The position numbers and the translations under genes are program-made. A stretch of DNA of 64,000 bases from Oxytricha trifallax (taxonomy: Eukaryota; Ciliophora; Spirotrichea; Sporadotrichida; Oxytrichidae): positions 21,035-85,034 of the forward strand of contig ARYC01002014.1 of NCBI GenBank assembly GCA_000711775.1, read 5' to 3'. The notes below the pieces were generated by a model that was not told where the DNA came from, ran no database searches, and worked only from the letters and a program-made list of their open reading frames with translations. Of the stretch, positions 11,074 to 21,537 are shown one piece after another (the stretch's first letter is position 1; each line of letters opens with the position of its first letter).

Positions 11074-11614
11074 TGATAGCTATTGGGGAAAGCAATTAAT
11101 GATATTCCTAGATAACTTAAGAGCTCACCATTCGAAGTTATTGTAAGGAAAATTGTTGGAGGTTGATGTTCCATAGTCTTAGTATAATTGCATAGAAATG
11201 GTCTTTTCAAGGGTAAAGAAAAACTATACATAAACTTTATGTCAACATGATTTCAGGGATCAACAATAAGACAAACTATGTCTTTGTGGAAAAATCTATA
11301 ACATAAATTCAAAAACATTGAAAGAAGGTGCTTAGTTTTGATGCGTTCTTTATTACTTTATACATAAATAATTAATTTACTTAAAGTTTATGTTATTAAA
11401 ATTAAATTATGTCACATGTTAAATTGCATTCTTTTGCTAGGTGGGCTTTTCATAATTTGAGATTCATTGTTTATGTGCATAAAATTTTAATTATGTTGCT
11501 GAATTTACATCGGCTGCTGTATTTCTAAAACAATCTCAAATCTTTTCCGTTTTTTGTTCTGTTTTCACTCTTTAGAACTGATCTTAAGCATCGATAAGAC
11601 TTTTACCTTCTTTT

Positions 11615-11657
11615 CTAAAATTAAATATTTATATAAATTTATGTATATATAACTTAC
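11615..11657 (-). other. Intron 2 of 22K homologue (43 bp)
   Basis: On the minus strand it runs GTAAGT to TTTTAG. It sits right after SISRYSS, the position matching intron 2 of both TBE 22K genes. Confidence 0.65.
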
Positions 11658-12047
11658 TAGAGTATCTAGAAATTGATTGAATTTCCTTAAGCAGTTCTTC
11701 ATTAATTTGTGTTGTTACTTTCTATTCTTCATCAGCTTAGCCTGTGTATCTAAGATTCTGCTGATTCTGTACAAGCCACGTAATGAACTCATTCTTTAGT
11801 GTAGCTAGTATTCCAAAGAAGAAGTGCTTGTCAGGTAGCTCCTTTATGTCTTCGTAAATTCCTAGGTATTTGTTTACAGCTTACTCATTTTTAATTAGGT
11901 CATAGATGTTTGCTACAGAGAGCTCTGTGAAGTTAAGAACATCAACATAAGTTATGTCTGCAGATTTTATGAGCTCTATCTTGCAGCTCAATACATCTTT
12001 AATGAACCTCAAAGTAGTCTTTTTAAAACTAGGCATGTGATATCCCA

Positions 12048-12074
12048 CTAAAGTATTAAAGTTAGGAAATTTAC
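12048..12074 (-). other. Intron 1 of 22K homologue (27 bp)
   Basis: GTAAAT to TTTAG on the minus strand, phase 1, followed by a Gly codon as in the TBE genes (TBE: V-GLFLP; here L-GYHMP). Confidence 0.6.
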
Positions 12075-12200
12075 ATGAATATTTGAAATGGCATCACCAG
12101 TCTTGCTTGGTATTCAGATGTCCCTCAATCTACTTAATGTTTATGTTCACGATATTCTTGTTACTTTCAATAAGCCTTGTAAGTCTATCTAAAATGAATT

Positions 12201-12512
12201 TAATTAAAAATAGTTAAGACTTAAATATTTTTGAGTTAGAATGAAAAGTTTAAGTCCATTTTATTTAATTCGCTTATATAATAAATTAATAAATTTGATT
12301 GGTTATACTTTTCTATTTAGATTGGGCCTTGTCTAAAAGGATTTAACGAAATATCATTTATGAACATAAAAATTTCAACAAGAAATCATTATGCATGAGA
12401 ATAAACACATCTTTTTATTGTTCCAGAATCCTTTTTTTTCAAAATAAATAATATCATTTTATCAAAGTATATTTGACTTTGACTTTCTTTGAAGTTAAGA
12501 ATTTTCAAAGTT
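12201..12512. other. AT-rich spacer, nothing recognised
   Basis: This spacer probably separates the 22K homologue from the kinase-like gene and should contain the 22K start. No clear frame or repeat is seen. Confidence 0.3.
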
Positions 12513-12593
12513 AAAACCCAAGAACCCATAGATTGAAAAATAGGGATGTCCCCTGGGGACATAAACTTTATGTTATTAGGGGTTTCTGGGTTT
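12513..12593. repeat. Imperfect stem-loop with C-rich telomere-like arms
   Basis: AAAACCCAAGAACCCATA pairs imperfectly with TAGGGGTTTCTGGGTTT, and the region contains the exact palindrome TGTCCCCTGGGGACA at 12548-12562. It abuts MITE C1. Confidence 0.55.
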
Positions 12594-12596
12594 GAT

Positions 12597-13012
12597 ATTG
12601 TAGAAATACATTTGAATTTGGAAAATTAAATATAATTAATTTAATATAAATCAAAATCGTGGCAGTTAAAGTTGGCCAATTTAAACGATCTAGGGCTCAT
12701 TCGATAGAGAATTCAAAATTAGCTGGACTTTACTATTGGCGGTACTATTTTATCGCATCCCTGGAGCGAGATAACTCGACTTTAATTAAACACATCTAAA
12801 TTCATTAAATTATACCCTCACATTAAAGTCAAGTTATCTCGCTCCAGGGATGCGATAAAATAGTACCGCCAATAGTAAAGTCCAGCTAATTTTGAATTCT
12901 CTATCTAATGAGCCCAAGATCGTTTAAATTGGCCAACTTTAACTGCCACGATTTTGATTTATAATAAATAAATTTAAATTTAATTTTCCAAATTCAAATG
13001 TATTTCTACAAT
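12597..13012. mobile_element. MITE C1, near-perfect palindrome with TA duplication
   Basis: The ends TTGTAGAAATACATTTG and their inverse (to 13011) are flanked by TA, as expected for a Tc1/mariner-type MITE. The arms pair for almost 200 bp each; blocks such as GGAGCGAGATAACTCGAC and GGCGGTACTATTTTATCGCA recur inverted. A diverged second copy is at 57569-57996. It lies in the spacer of the divergent TBE-like element. Confidence 0.85.
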
Positions 13013-13019
13013 AATAATT

Positions 13020-14480
13020 TATTTAACCACAATTTTAAATCTTGTTTAATAACATTATTCAAATCTATTTAATAAAAACTTTTAATTAAGTAATTTCTTA
13101 AACTAAAATTATAGAATCTTCTTCTTTGTCATTAAGGTATTCCCAGTCAAACTCCTCTTAAGATTAAGAAGAATCTGAGACATAAAATTCAGGTAATTTT
13201 GCAATACCCTTAACAATTAATTTCAGGGTGCAAAACAATTTCAAGGAAGCATCAATATACTAAGAATACTTAGAGATTTGGAGCAGCAGAAGAAAGAAAG
13301 AGTACAGCTTAAACTCAAAATAAAAAGCCTTAAAAATTCACGAAATATGACATTTGCAATTAATTGTATACTCCAGTCGAATTCAAGAGACAAAGAAAAG
13401 TTCACTCAAGAAATCAAGGGTCCTTCTCTCAACTCAAACGCCAAGGGAATTATGAATTTTTTGAGTGCTAAAAGTTGGAGCTAAATGTAAAATCATTTGC
13501 TGATAAAGATTAATTGCTTAAACATTTATGTTAGCACAGTAAAGCAGAACTTACAGCTGCCTGCTATTCCGAGATTGTAGGCATATATTTTCTAATTTTC
13601 TTTATAGACAATCAAGTAGATTCAATGCCTCATCGCAAACGACTAAACTGAGGGTATATCAATTGACAAGAGCTAACTTCAACATGAAACAAAGGATATG
13701 CTCTTTAACCAATCTCCTGCTTCTGTTTAAGCATTTTAGCCAAATACTGAGGAGAGTTTTACCATTCTTGAGGAATAGATTCTCAATACTTTTCAAAAAT
13801 AACATGAACAATGTTTTGACGGTAAAGAGTAAAATACTTAACTATCTTCTCTGAAATGGTGAGGTGGGAATTAAAAAGTATTATTCAGATTTCAAAACAT
13901 TTTGGAGTGTTCTTTCCTGATACCAGCCTATTCAATCAGATAAAAATAGACTTATGTATTCATTGGAAAAAAGCCTTGAATAAAGATTTGAATTTAGTTA
14001 CTAGACTTTTGAATTAGTTTAAAATAATGAGCTTAATTCAAGAAAATTAAGCTGAGTATTTTGATTAAATAGTTGGAGTAAGTTTTGATGACTCTAACAT
14101 GAATATAATGACTAAGGAGAGCTATACTAATTAGTATTTAATGATAAGACTTAGCAATATATTTTCTAAGAAAGCTATAATAGAATAGTTGATTGATGCT
14201 ATTAAAAATCTACACTAGTTAGGAATATTCCATAGGTTTTGACTCCTGAAATTATCAAGCTTAAAAGTGACAAAGAACCCCAGATTTTTATCACAAACTT
14301 TTCTCATGCATCTATAGTTTGTCTAAAAGTTCAGATAAGTTAAATCTTATTGTGATAATATTATCATGCTAGAGACTTGAAGGAAATGGAAATGCCTGAT
14401 ATTTGACAAGACCTATACCTACTTGTGGTAATAATTATCGAAGTAATTCTGGGAACGATGCTATGATAATTATTATGACA
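13020..14480 (+). pseudogene. Kinase-like gene of the divergent TBE-like element
   Basis: The N-terminal part is open with UAA/UAG as Gln (from about 13278, MEQQKKERVQLKLKIKSLK) and is Gln/Lys-rich; no C2H2 finger is visible. From about 13900 to 14480 a degenerate kinase C-lobe can be read through two frame changes: IEQLIDAIKNLHQLGIFHR (catalytic-loop side), LTPEIIKL in place of KPEN, then TNFSHAS where DFG is expected, then DI-UGA-QDLYLLVVIIIEVILG where kinases have D-x-W. Its position and strand match the 57K gene of a TBE. Assignment as 57K homologue rests on synteny plus these motifs. Confidence 0.5.
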
Positions 14481-14640
14481 CAGGTAGGTACTCAACATTT
14501 CTTAGACGAAAGTTACAGGATGATTAATATTTTGTTATAATTCTATAAAATATAGGGGATAACTTTAATTGTTTATCAACTATTGATGATATTCATTTTT
14601 TTTTACTTAGATGAAATAATTTCAATGAATTAATTAATTA

Positions 14641-14895
14641 ATTATTGCTAAAATACACAAGATTAAGAAATCATAGAAATACAAATTCAATTTAATATTC
14701 TGAATGATTGCAACTGCAACTGATCACATTTAGTTTTAGAAAATATTTGATTAAACACATTTTTAATTTGACATATAATTATTATTATTAATTAAGACCA
14801 AATAGTACAATTTGTACATTGTACAGTTAAGAATTAATGTTTTAAAAATCAGATTGTACAAAATGAAGATAGGACTACAGATTAATATATATAAT
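14641..14895. repeat. Left inverted end of Rep element
   Basis: About 255 bp, matching 17183-17438 in inverse with roughly one difference per ten bases. It includes two overlapping GTACAA/TTGTAC palindromes near 14806-14826. Confidence 0.85.
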
Positions 14896-14913
14896 ATATA
14901 AAATTATAATAAA

Positions 14914-17117
14914 ATGAATGTTGAAATCAGCGAAGTGATTTCCCTCATAAATAGAATGTTTTGTGAAGATCGGATATCACTTTCAACTTTCAATGGTGGA
15001 AAAAAAGGAACAAAAGCCAGATATTAAAATCAACGAGCGCCACATCTTTGTGCTCTAGATATATACAGATGAACTAAAGGATGTATATGCTAAAGTAGTT
15101 GAGGCAATATCAGGTACAACTACAAGATTTAGCCACGCACTCATCATTTTATCCACTGCTGATGAGAAGCCAGCAAATTACATAACTATTCTCTTGAAGC
15201 ATGATGGAGTTGGACTCACCAAGCACTACTTCAGCAAGTCAGATTTCTTGGTGTATAAAGCGTTTGCCAAGTCACAGATCAAATACTCGGTGATAGGTAG
15301 AGTTAAAATCAGAAAACTGTTTGCAAATCACTCCAATCTTAAACTTCAATGCGGTGATACTGAGCACTTCCAACAATTCATTGATTTTGCAAAAGTCCAG
15401 GCGAGAATTTAAGATACTAGGAGATCATCAGCCAGAACCTCTTCGTAGTCGGAAGACATGGTCGCTGATGAGTTTAAGCATCTATATAGGTTCCAGTAAA
15501 TAACCTCAGTTGCCGGGATGTATGAGAAGTATCAAGATGACGCTGCAATGTGTGGGAAGATAGTTCAAAGTTGCAAAGCTTTATCAACATACTAGACCCT
15601 AGAATAAAAGATAATTTCCAAGCCCATACCCAAATAAACCAAATTTGAATCCCTGATTGGGTTCCTTCAGTGATCAAATACCTAATCCTCTAATTTGCTT
15701 AAGCTAGATGCAAGGTCTTGGAAGATATAATGTGCTATGATATAGGAGACAAGCTCTACCGAGTAATCTTCAGAAAATGCCCAGATAATGTAAATGTGGT
15801 TTAGTTTTATGGGGAGCCCAATACAAGCAAGACGACGATTGCAAAATACCTCATAAAGATCTTTATCACAGATTCACTCTTTAAAAAATCGGTTAAAATT
15901 CTTAAAGTGAGTGATATAACAAATATAGTGATTGTGTAAAAATCACAATATATTTGAATTTTATATTAAAGTATAATTAAGTAAGATTAATGTTGAGTAA
16001 ATAAATAAATTATTAATTAATATGTTAAGTTCAACAAAGTGATATGATTTAAAAATATAGAACTATTATGCTTTTCTTTAAAATATGAATAATAATTTAG
16101 TGATCTTTAGTCTTTAAAGTATTAAAATTTTATTTAAATATATTATATCAAAATTAAAACTAACTAAGGATCAAACAATTCTATCTAAGTTAAAACTAAG
16201 TCTATATAGATTTATTATAAGATGATTTAGAAATTTTTGGATTCATGATTATATTATAAGGATAATTTATTATCCACAAAAAAGACATATTAGGGATTAT
16301 TTAGAACAATATTCTTTACTTGTTTAAATTAAGTAAAATCTAAATAGAATTAAGATTTATTTTAAAAAGAAAATATATAGTTTGATTAACTTAAATTATA
16401 GAGCATAAGCTCACAATTAAATAATTTTTTAAGAACAATATTAGAATAATTATTACATTATAAAAGTGAAATTATTATAGATTTAATAAGTAAAGAGTAC
16501 AATTGTAGTATATATTATACATTTTAATATTTATATATTTAATGGACGCATCACCAACTATTTGAAAGTTGGTAACGCGCTTGAAAATTATTATAATTAT
16601 CTAAAATTACATTATTTTAGATTTTAATCGATATGGAAAAGAATGATTACTTTAGAATATTGAATCGCACATTTTGTATTGATGCTCACAAATCAAAATT
16701 AGAGCCTTAGCTGGTGATAATGGATGAAATCAAGAGAGACATATTTTACGATACGTAAAAGATAGACGACTTAAAGAGATTCTTTGAAGGCGAAGGGTAT
16801 CCAGTAAATCTTAAGTACAAAAGCCCAGTCGTACGATTTGAAAAGTGCCTAGTGATTGCTATATCAAATCAACTCCCATTCGACTAAATGAATGACCTGG
16901 ACAAAAAGTCAATTGAAGCAAGAATGCTGAAGTCTGAGTTCACGAGTAAATGCAGAGAAGTGATGAGAAGTTCCCTTTCAGTGAGTTGGAGTTGGCAATA
17001 TACTTCAAGCAGAGATTAGTAGAAGATGGTGACCAAGACTTGATGGCGGTGGAGAAGACGATTGCAGACTACACCGATGTGGATGATAGAAACGAGAAAA
17101 TACAAAAAGAATTATGA
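14914..17117 (+). pseudogene. Rep-like protein with SF3 helicase motifs, interrupted
   Basis: From about 14996 the Gln-reassigned frame gives MVEKKEQKPDIKINERHIFV and stays open past 15660; this is the N-terminal region, where an HUH nuclease would be expected, but I cannot place its motifs safely. After a frame change near 15600-15660 comes Walker A (FYGEPNTSKTTIAKY, near 15804). At about 15935 the coding stops in AT-rich sequence and resumes near 16633. Then come Walker B (LVIMDEI, 16710-16730) and motif C (CLVIAISNQLP, near 16848). A last frame change near 16955 leads to a C-terminus ending at UGA 17115-17117. Order and spacing are those of SF3 helicases in Rep proteins. Confidence 0.7.
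15938..16620. other. AT-rich segment interrupting the Rep-like gene
   Basis: The coding signal stops after Walker A and resumes before Walker B. The segment has no frame and is much more AT-rich than its flanks, so it may be an eliminated segment or a decayed insertion. A short hairpin, CCAACTATTTGAAAGTTGG, lies near 16554. Confidence 0.45.
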
Positions 17118-17182
17118 TTAAGTGCATTTATCCATTAAAGTTGCTTAATTAATTACTATAAATATGCTCATTATTATATATA

Positions 17183-17438
17183 AATTAATCTGTAGACCTA
17201 TCTTCATTTTGTACAATCGGATTTTTAAAATAAAAAACATTAATTCTAAACTGTACAATGTACAAATTGTACGATTTGGTCATAATTAATTATAATAATT
17301 AAAAGTTAAATTAAAAATATGTTTAATCAAATGTTTTCTTAAACTAAATGAGATCAGTGGCAATTGCAATCATTCAGAATATTAAATTGAATTTGTATTT
17401 CTATGATTTCCTTTAATCTTATGTATTTTAGCAATAAT
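17183..17438. repeat. Right inverted end of Rep element
   Basis: Inverse partner of 14641-14895. Confidence 0.85.
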
Positions 17439-17499
17439 ATAACCATCCTAAATTCGCATATATTTGATAATTCTATTCAGGCCAAATTTTTAATAAGAT

Positions 17500-17546
17500 T
17501 TTTGACAATTTTCATTTTATTAACTAAATTTATTAACAATAAAAAT
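17500..17546. repeat. Direct repeat, copy 2 (pairs with 7987-8033)
   Basis: TTTTTGACAATTTTCATT then TATTAACTAAATTTA. See copy 1. Confidence 0.55.
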
Positions 17547-17619
17547 CACAAAATAGTTATTATTTTATACAACCCCATTGCACTTAAATCTTTATGAAAT
17601 TTTTGATAATCTCTCTCCT

Positions 17620-19310
17620 CTTAGTGCTCATTTTTCAAACTTAGATTACGGATAGTTTTTTTTAGATCTATTTCAATGGCTAACACTTCGCATATCAAGG
17701 TCTTGCTATTACCAATACAAAAAATGTATTATATTTTTTTAGTGCAAATTTTCGCAAATATAGTTAATGGACAATATATAAGAACTATATAACTTAAAGC
17801 CAAGATTTTGCTGCAGCTAATCTAATTCACTACTCACACTTAACCTTTCATTCTTTAACTTTGAATTGAAAGAACGAGCTAACTAGTGCGAGTTGTTAGC
17901 GTTCTCAAATAGTTGAAGTAGGTCGACATCTGTTTTTTCAGAGAAAACTTCCATATTTATCGGTAAGTGGTAAATTCTTTGAATTTCAGAGGAGTCGCCA
18001 TTTATGCAATTTTCAATAATACTGTTGCTCATACTCTCATTCTTTTCAATTTAAGCTTCTTTGATTTGCTGCTGAAACTTCTTGAACTGCTCTACTTTGC
18101 CTACCCCCTGCTCGTTTCTGCTCTGCAGCATTTATGCAAGGCCTTTAAAAAAATAAACCATGGTGGTTGAATCAAAAACCTCTTACTTTTGTAAGAAAGT
18201 AGCCCTAGTAATTGATATATAATCTTTGAGTGCTTCAACTGAAGGAGAGCAGCATAAAGCAAAGATTCATACGAAGTGCTCTGCATATTTTACAGGTATG
18301 TCTTTAATTAAGTGCAAGCCACAGTCTTGCTTGAGTGGAGTCATTAATGGCACTTTCAAGATAAAGAATAAAGTAGGTATTAGCTTTTAAACTTGAGAGT
18401 CGACCGCGAATAATTACCAAGTTTAACTCATTAATTGTATAATCTAGGGGATAGTATAATCCCATTTCTCCACTGGTGCAAGTTGTTTAGTAAATGCTGC
18501 AACTGAATTAAAGAATAGAAAGTTCGCTAAACCTAGAGCTTGTCTCGAATTAGGTGAGCCTATTAATAATAAGATTGATTCTTGTATTAATTCATCTTTG
18601 ATTTGTACACTTTCTCCCATTTAAAAACCAAGAGCAGCTAAATAATACGTGTCTTTGAATCATTATAATTGCTCTAAATCAAATCCACGAGCAATGAGAA
18701 CAAGTTCTCGCTTAGTTTATGGTCGCTTACTTTCTCAAAATTGCTTAGGAAGGAGAAAAGGGACAGGGTATTTCAAGAAACTATTTCTTAAAAAATGCAA
18801 GACCTTTAATAATAATAAGAATTCTTGAAACTTTCGGAGTGCTTTATGAGAATCTCATGGCCAATAATCAAGCCGTGTTAATAAAGAGTTGAGGTAAGGG
18901 TCCTTTATTTTGATTTTAATAACTTGCAAAGCTAAGATTCGTAGCTTATTCACTCTCCTTAATCTCTCGATAGCAGCATTAACTTCTAGAGTCTCTGATA
19001 CAAGGGATTTACTTTTATGGCTGTGCTTGATCCTTTTTGGCTTTTTGATATTTATATAATTTCTCACATACTGCTTAAAATCAAAAGTTTTATTATAACC
19101 TGCAAAATCCGCCTGCTACAGCAGCAATTTAAAATTATAGATATTTTATTGCCAAAATTCTTTAGCGTCCGTTGATTTTAGCGCTGTCTTGTTCATTTAA
19201 ATACTCACACTTAATGCCCTTGGCTTTAAAATATTCTTCAAAATTTCCTTTGCCTTGATGATTTTATAAAAAAATCCGATATTAGTTTGACTAATCGGGT
19301 GCCTTTTGAG
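17620..19310 (-). pseudogene. Unknown host-like protein, possibly N-terminal part of the SecA-like gene
   Basis: Several long minus-strand frames follow one another. About 19250-18855 reads MNKTALKSTDAKEFWQQN and later SLVSETLEVNAAIERLRRVN, ending at UGA. About 18720-18278 reads ALGFQMGESVQIKDELIQES and LLIGSPNSRQALGLANFLFF. About 18150-17820 reads VEQFKKFQQQIKEAQIEKNE and MEVFSEKTDVDLLQLFENAN. The style is of a helical host protein. I recognise no domain. It points the same way as the SecA-like piece at 6643-7924, with the intervening 9.5 kb made of mobile elements, so they could be one gene. Confidence 0.45.
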
Positions 19311-20825
19311 GCACTTGCAAATCTTTTATACCTTCTAAAAATAAGATAATATCGAATATTATGCTTACCAACAATCGCATTCAAATCTATTGAAGGCTGA
19401 TTCAGAGGTTTTCTGAAATCTAGTGCCTGGATTTATCTGATTTATTCTTAATTTTAATGATAATTCGACTGGATTTTACTATTAAACCATTGATTTTTGA
19501 AATTTCGACTGGATTTTTATCCTTAACTATATAAAAAAAACACTCTTTTGCTTATATCCTCCGGATCTATGGATGACTCACTGCCAAACCAAGAATAATA
19601 ATGATTATTCACTATAATTCTTTAAAAGAGCAGCTTAGAGTTGCCAGAGGTGGGTGGTTGAAGAGCTGTGATAAACTTTTGGAATATTCAAGATGGGCGA
19701 AAGTCAAAATTGGCTTTTTAAAAAAATGTCGAAATCCGCGGTAACTTTCGAAATTCAAACCTTTCTCCTTCCATAACTGTATGATAGCCAGTGAAAATGT
19801 GAAGACGGGAAAAGCTAGAAGTTAATGGAACCCGAAAGTGAAAAATTGGGTCTTCAGTTTTGACCCTCAAAAATGCTTTTTGGCTTAAGCCAAAGCACTG
19901 GATTATAGGGGTCAGGCCGGTATAATAGTATACAAATGTTGAAAAATCTCGAGAACGGCCCTACAACCTACTCGATTTCAAACTGCTCTGAACTTAAAAT
20001 AAAAAATTATACTAATCAAATCATATTAATCCAATCATATTCAAACTTTTTAAGAGCCGTGATAGTGCCTACCCTACTTTTTGCATTCTTGAGATCGGCT
20101 CCCTCAAATTAAGTTAAATTCTGTCTTTTTAAATTCCTTATATATCGATACGCTTAAAACATTTTATCAGATTATAAATTCTATGTGTACATACGTATTA
20201 GGGTTTTACGTTAAGTTAAGAAGCAGTAAATAAAGACAGAGGAAGATTAAGTGTAGATAATGTGAACCTGTGATTCAAATACCAAAAAAGATAATGACTC
20301 CCCAGTGATATATATTAGAAGTAATTCAGAAATTGATAATTAAAATCTTAAAATATTTAAAAATAAAAGAGGGAAGCTATAATAATTAATTCATAAATCA
20401 AATAAAGATAAACCAGATGGAAGAAAATAAAATCTTATCACACCAACATAAACATCACCGAAACCTCTATGGGGATAATAGAAACTAATGATGCCGAAAG
20501 GGACAAAGTAAAACCGAGTTTTGGCAAATGTAAAAGTGGTAAGATAAAAGCAGAGAGACAGAAGTAAGGACCAGGAGATCTTAGGAATCAGAGAAACTAA
20601 ACATTCATAAGTTCCCCTAAACAAACAAATGGGTTTAATGGGCAGACTGAAGATTAGATAATCGAATCCCAGCAAGAGGATGTAAGAGACACAATTTGAT
20701 GTGCATATGGATGGATCTCCATCTATCTAAACAGATCAAATAAAAGTCAAAATACTAATTAACTCGGCTGAAGTCACTTGTCAAGGATTTAAAAAAAAAT
20801 ACTTGCGAAAAAAGGGTGGTACGCG
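19311..20825. other. Non-coding block, partly GC-richer
   Basis: No convincing frame. Around 19560-20110 the base composition is noticeably less AT-rich than other spacers, with an imperfect palindrome GCTTTTTGGCTTAAGCC at 19875 and a run GGGGTCAGGCCGGTATAATA near 19907. It lies between a minus-strand and a plus-strand gene, so it could be a shared 5' region. No RNA gene could be recognised. Confidence 0.35.
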
Positions 20826-21398
20826 ATGACTACTAGGATGGCAACCATAGTTTGCTGCCCTAGTACAAGAAATCTAATTGAGAAAGCGTTAGTTCAAAGA
20901 TTCACAGACAAAGAGAATGCCAGATATGATGGTGCGAGAGAGTGGGAACTCTGGACAGAGAAACAGCAAGAGCACTGGAAAGAAATTAACAAGGAGTGGC
21001 AACATGATGATATACTACAAGAAGGACATATAAAAAAAACCACAATTAAAGTGTGCCTGAAATAAATAGAAGAGACACAAATAAAAGAAGAAAAAATCTC
21101 GCACTTGATTTCACCACCTATTGCCGTGGATGACAAAGAAATTCAACAAACTGAGAAATGTGTGGGGACGACTAATTGGAAGATGAAAACAGCAGTTAAT
21201 TGGGAGATTCAGGAGAAATCAAAAGCATTCTTATTCCAGTAAGCTGTCAAGGTAGTATCAAGAATGCAGGAACTGGGTGATTCTGAGAGTTACAGAGAAT
21301 ACGAAAGTTGTGTAGATGTACGGCTCTAGAAAGTGGTAAGGAGCCTAGAATTGATCTAAAATTATTTATATTAAATCAATCTACTCTTTAAAGGGACT

Positions 21399-21483
21399 CA
21401 AAACCCCAAAACCCCTTAGTGAGGTTTATAAGTGCTTTGATTTGTAGGGTATAGTTGGGGTCTTATTGGGGTTAGTAGAGAAA
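21399..21483. repeat. TBE-b left terminal inverted repeat
   Basis: About 85 bp matching 26216-26300 in inverse almost perfectly (one clear difference, GAGG versus GATG). The same sequence opens TBE-c. Confidence 0.93.
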
Positions 21484-21537
21484 ACGCAGGTTTTATGTGA
21501 ATTTAATGAATATTTAATGAGTATTAGAGTACTTAAT

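Larger units (their letters stand above)
9182..11344 (+). pseudogene. Divergent TBE-like DDE transposase, split by insertion
   Basis: The left part (about 9193-9412) carries the first catalytic block, NIVYLDETIF, and then GLCVDTLAAAVVIIGKFGLE, which parallels the TBE transposase region after its HADEAVF block. The right part (11073-11344) carries LDNLRAHHSK (second Asp) and NCIEMVFSRVKKNY (Glu), ending in UGA. All three acidic residues of an IS630/Tc1-type DDE enzyme are therefore present. A palindromic element occupies 9413-11073, and the two halves are in different frames, so the gene is dead as read. Sequence is clearly distant from the TBE transposases nearby. Confidence 0.75.
11560..12200 (-). 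pseudogene. Divergent homologue of TBE 22K protein, two introns
   Basis: The reading on the minus strand aligns almost without gaps to the TBE 22K protein. Compare LPDKHFFFGILATLK here with LPERNFFFGVLATLK in TBE-a, and LSVANIYDLIKNE with ISVTNLYDDAMSD. Two introns fall at the same positions and phase as in TBEs: 12048-12074 (27 bp) before GYHMPSFKKTTL, and 11615-11657 (43 bp). An in-frame UGA lies in exon 1 (KQDW-UGA-CHF), and the phase after intron 2 is off by one, so it is probably dead. The start is not identified; the C-terminal exon may read KEGKSLIDAQDQF. It lies tail-to-tail with the transposase, as in TBEs. Confidence 0.8.
8100..14640. mobile_element. Divergent TBE-related transposon (decayed)
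   Basis: Three genes occur in the order and orientation of a TBE read in reverse: DDE transposase (+, about 9.16-11.34 kb), 22K homologue (-, about 11.56-12.2 kb), kinase-like gene (+, about 13.1-14.5 kb). Removing the palindromic insertions (9413-11073 and 12597-13012) leaves about 4.5 kb, near TBE size. No CAAAACCCC tip is present at either side, so the ends are lost or of another type. Borders are approximate. Confidence 0.65.
14641..17438. mobile_element. Rep/SF3-helicase element with ~255-bp inverted ends
   Basis: Inverted ends run 14641-14895 and 17183-17438 (left ATTATTGCTAAAATACA). They contain a conserved block, GTACAATTTGTACATTGTAC, followed by TTGTACAAAATGAAGATAGG. Inside is one plus-strand replication-type gene. 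No target duplication is obvious. The element sits directly to the right of the divergent TBE-like element. Confidence 0.8.

Noticed and set aside
16554..16590. tRNA-like hairpin in the Rep element
   Set aside because: Only one short stem; no cloverleaf or B-box sequence.
7987..17546. The 9.5-kb block as one transposon bounded by direct repeats
   Set aside because: It contains at least two independent elements with their own ends; the direct repeat is imperfect and lies outside both.
20391..20675. 94-codon minus-strand open frame
   Set aside because: No recognisable motif, aromatic-rich low-quality translation, and no support from neighbours.
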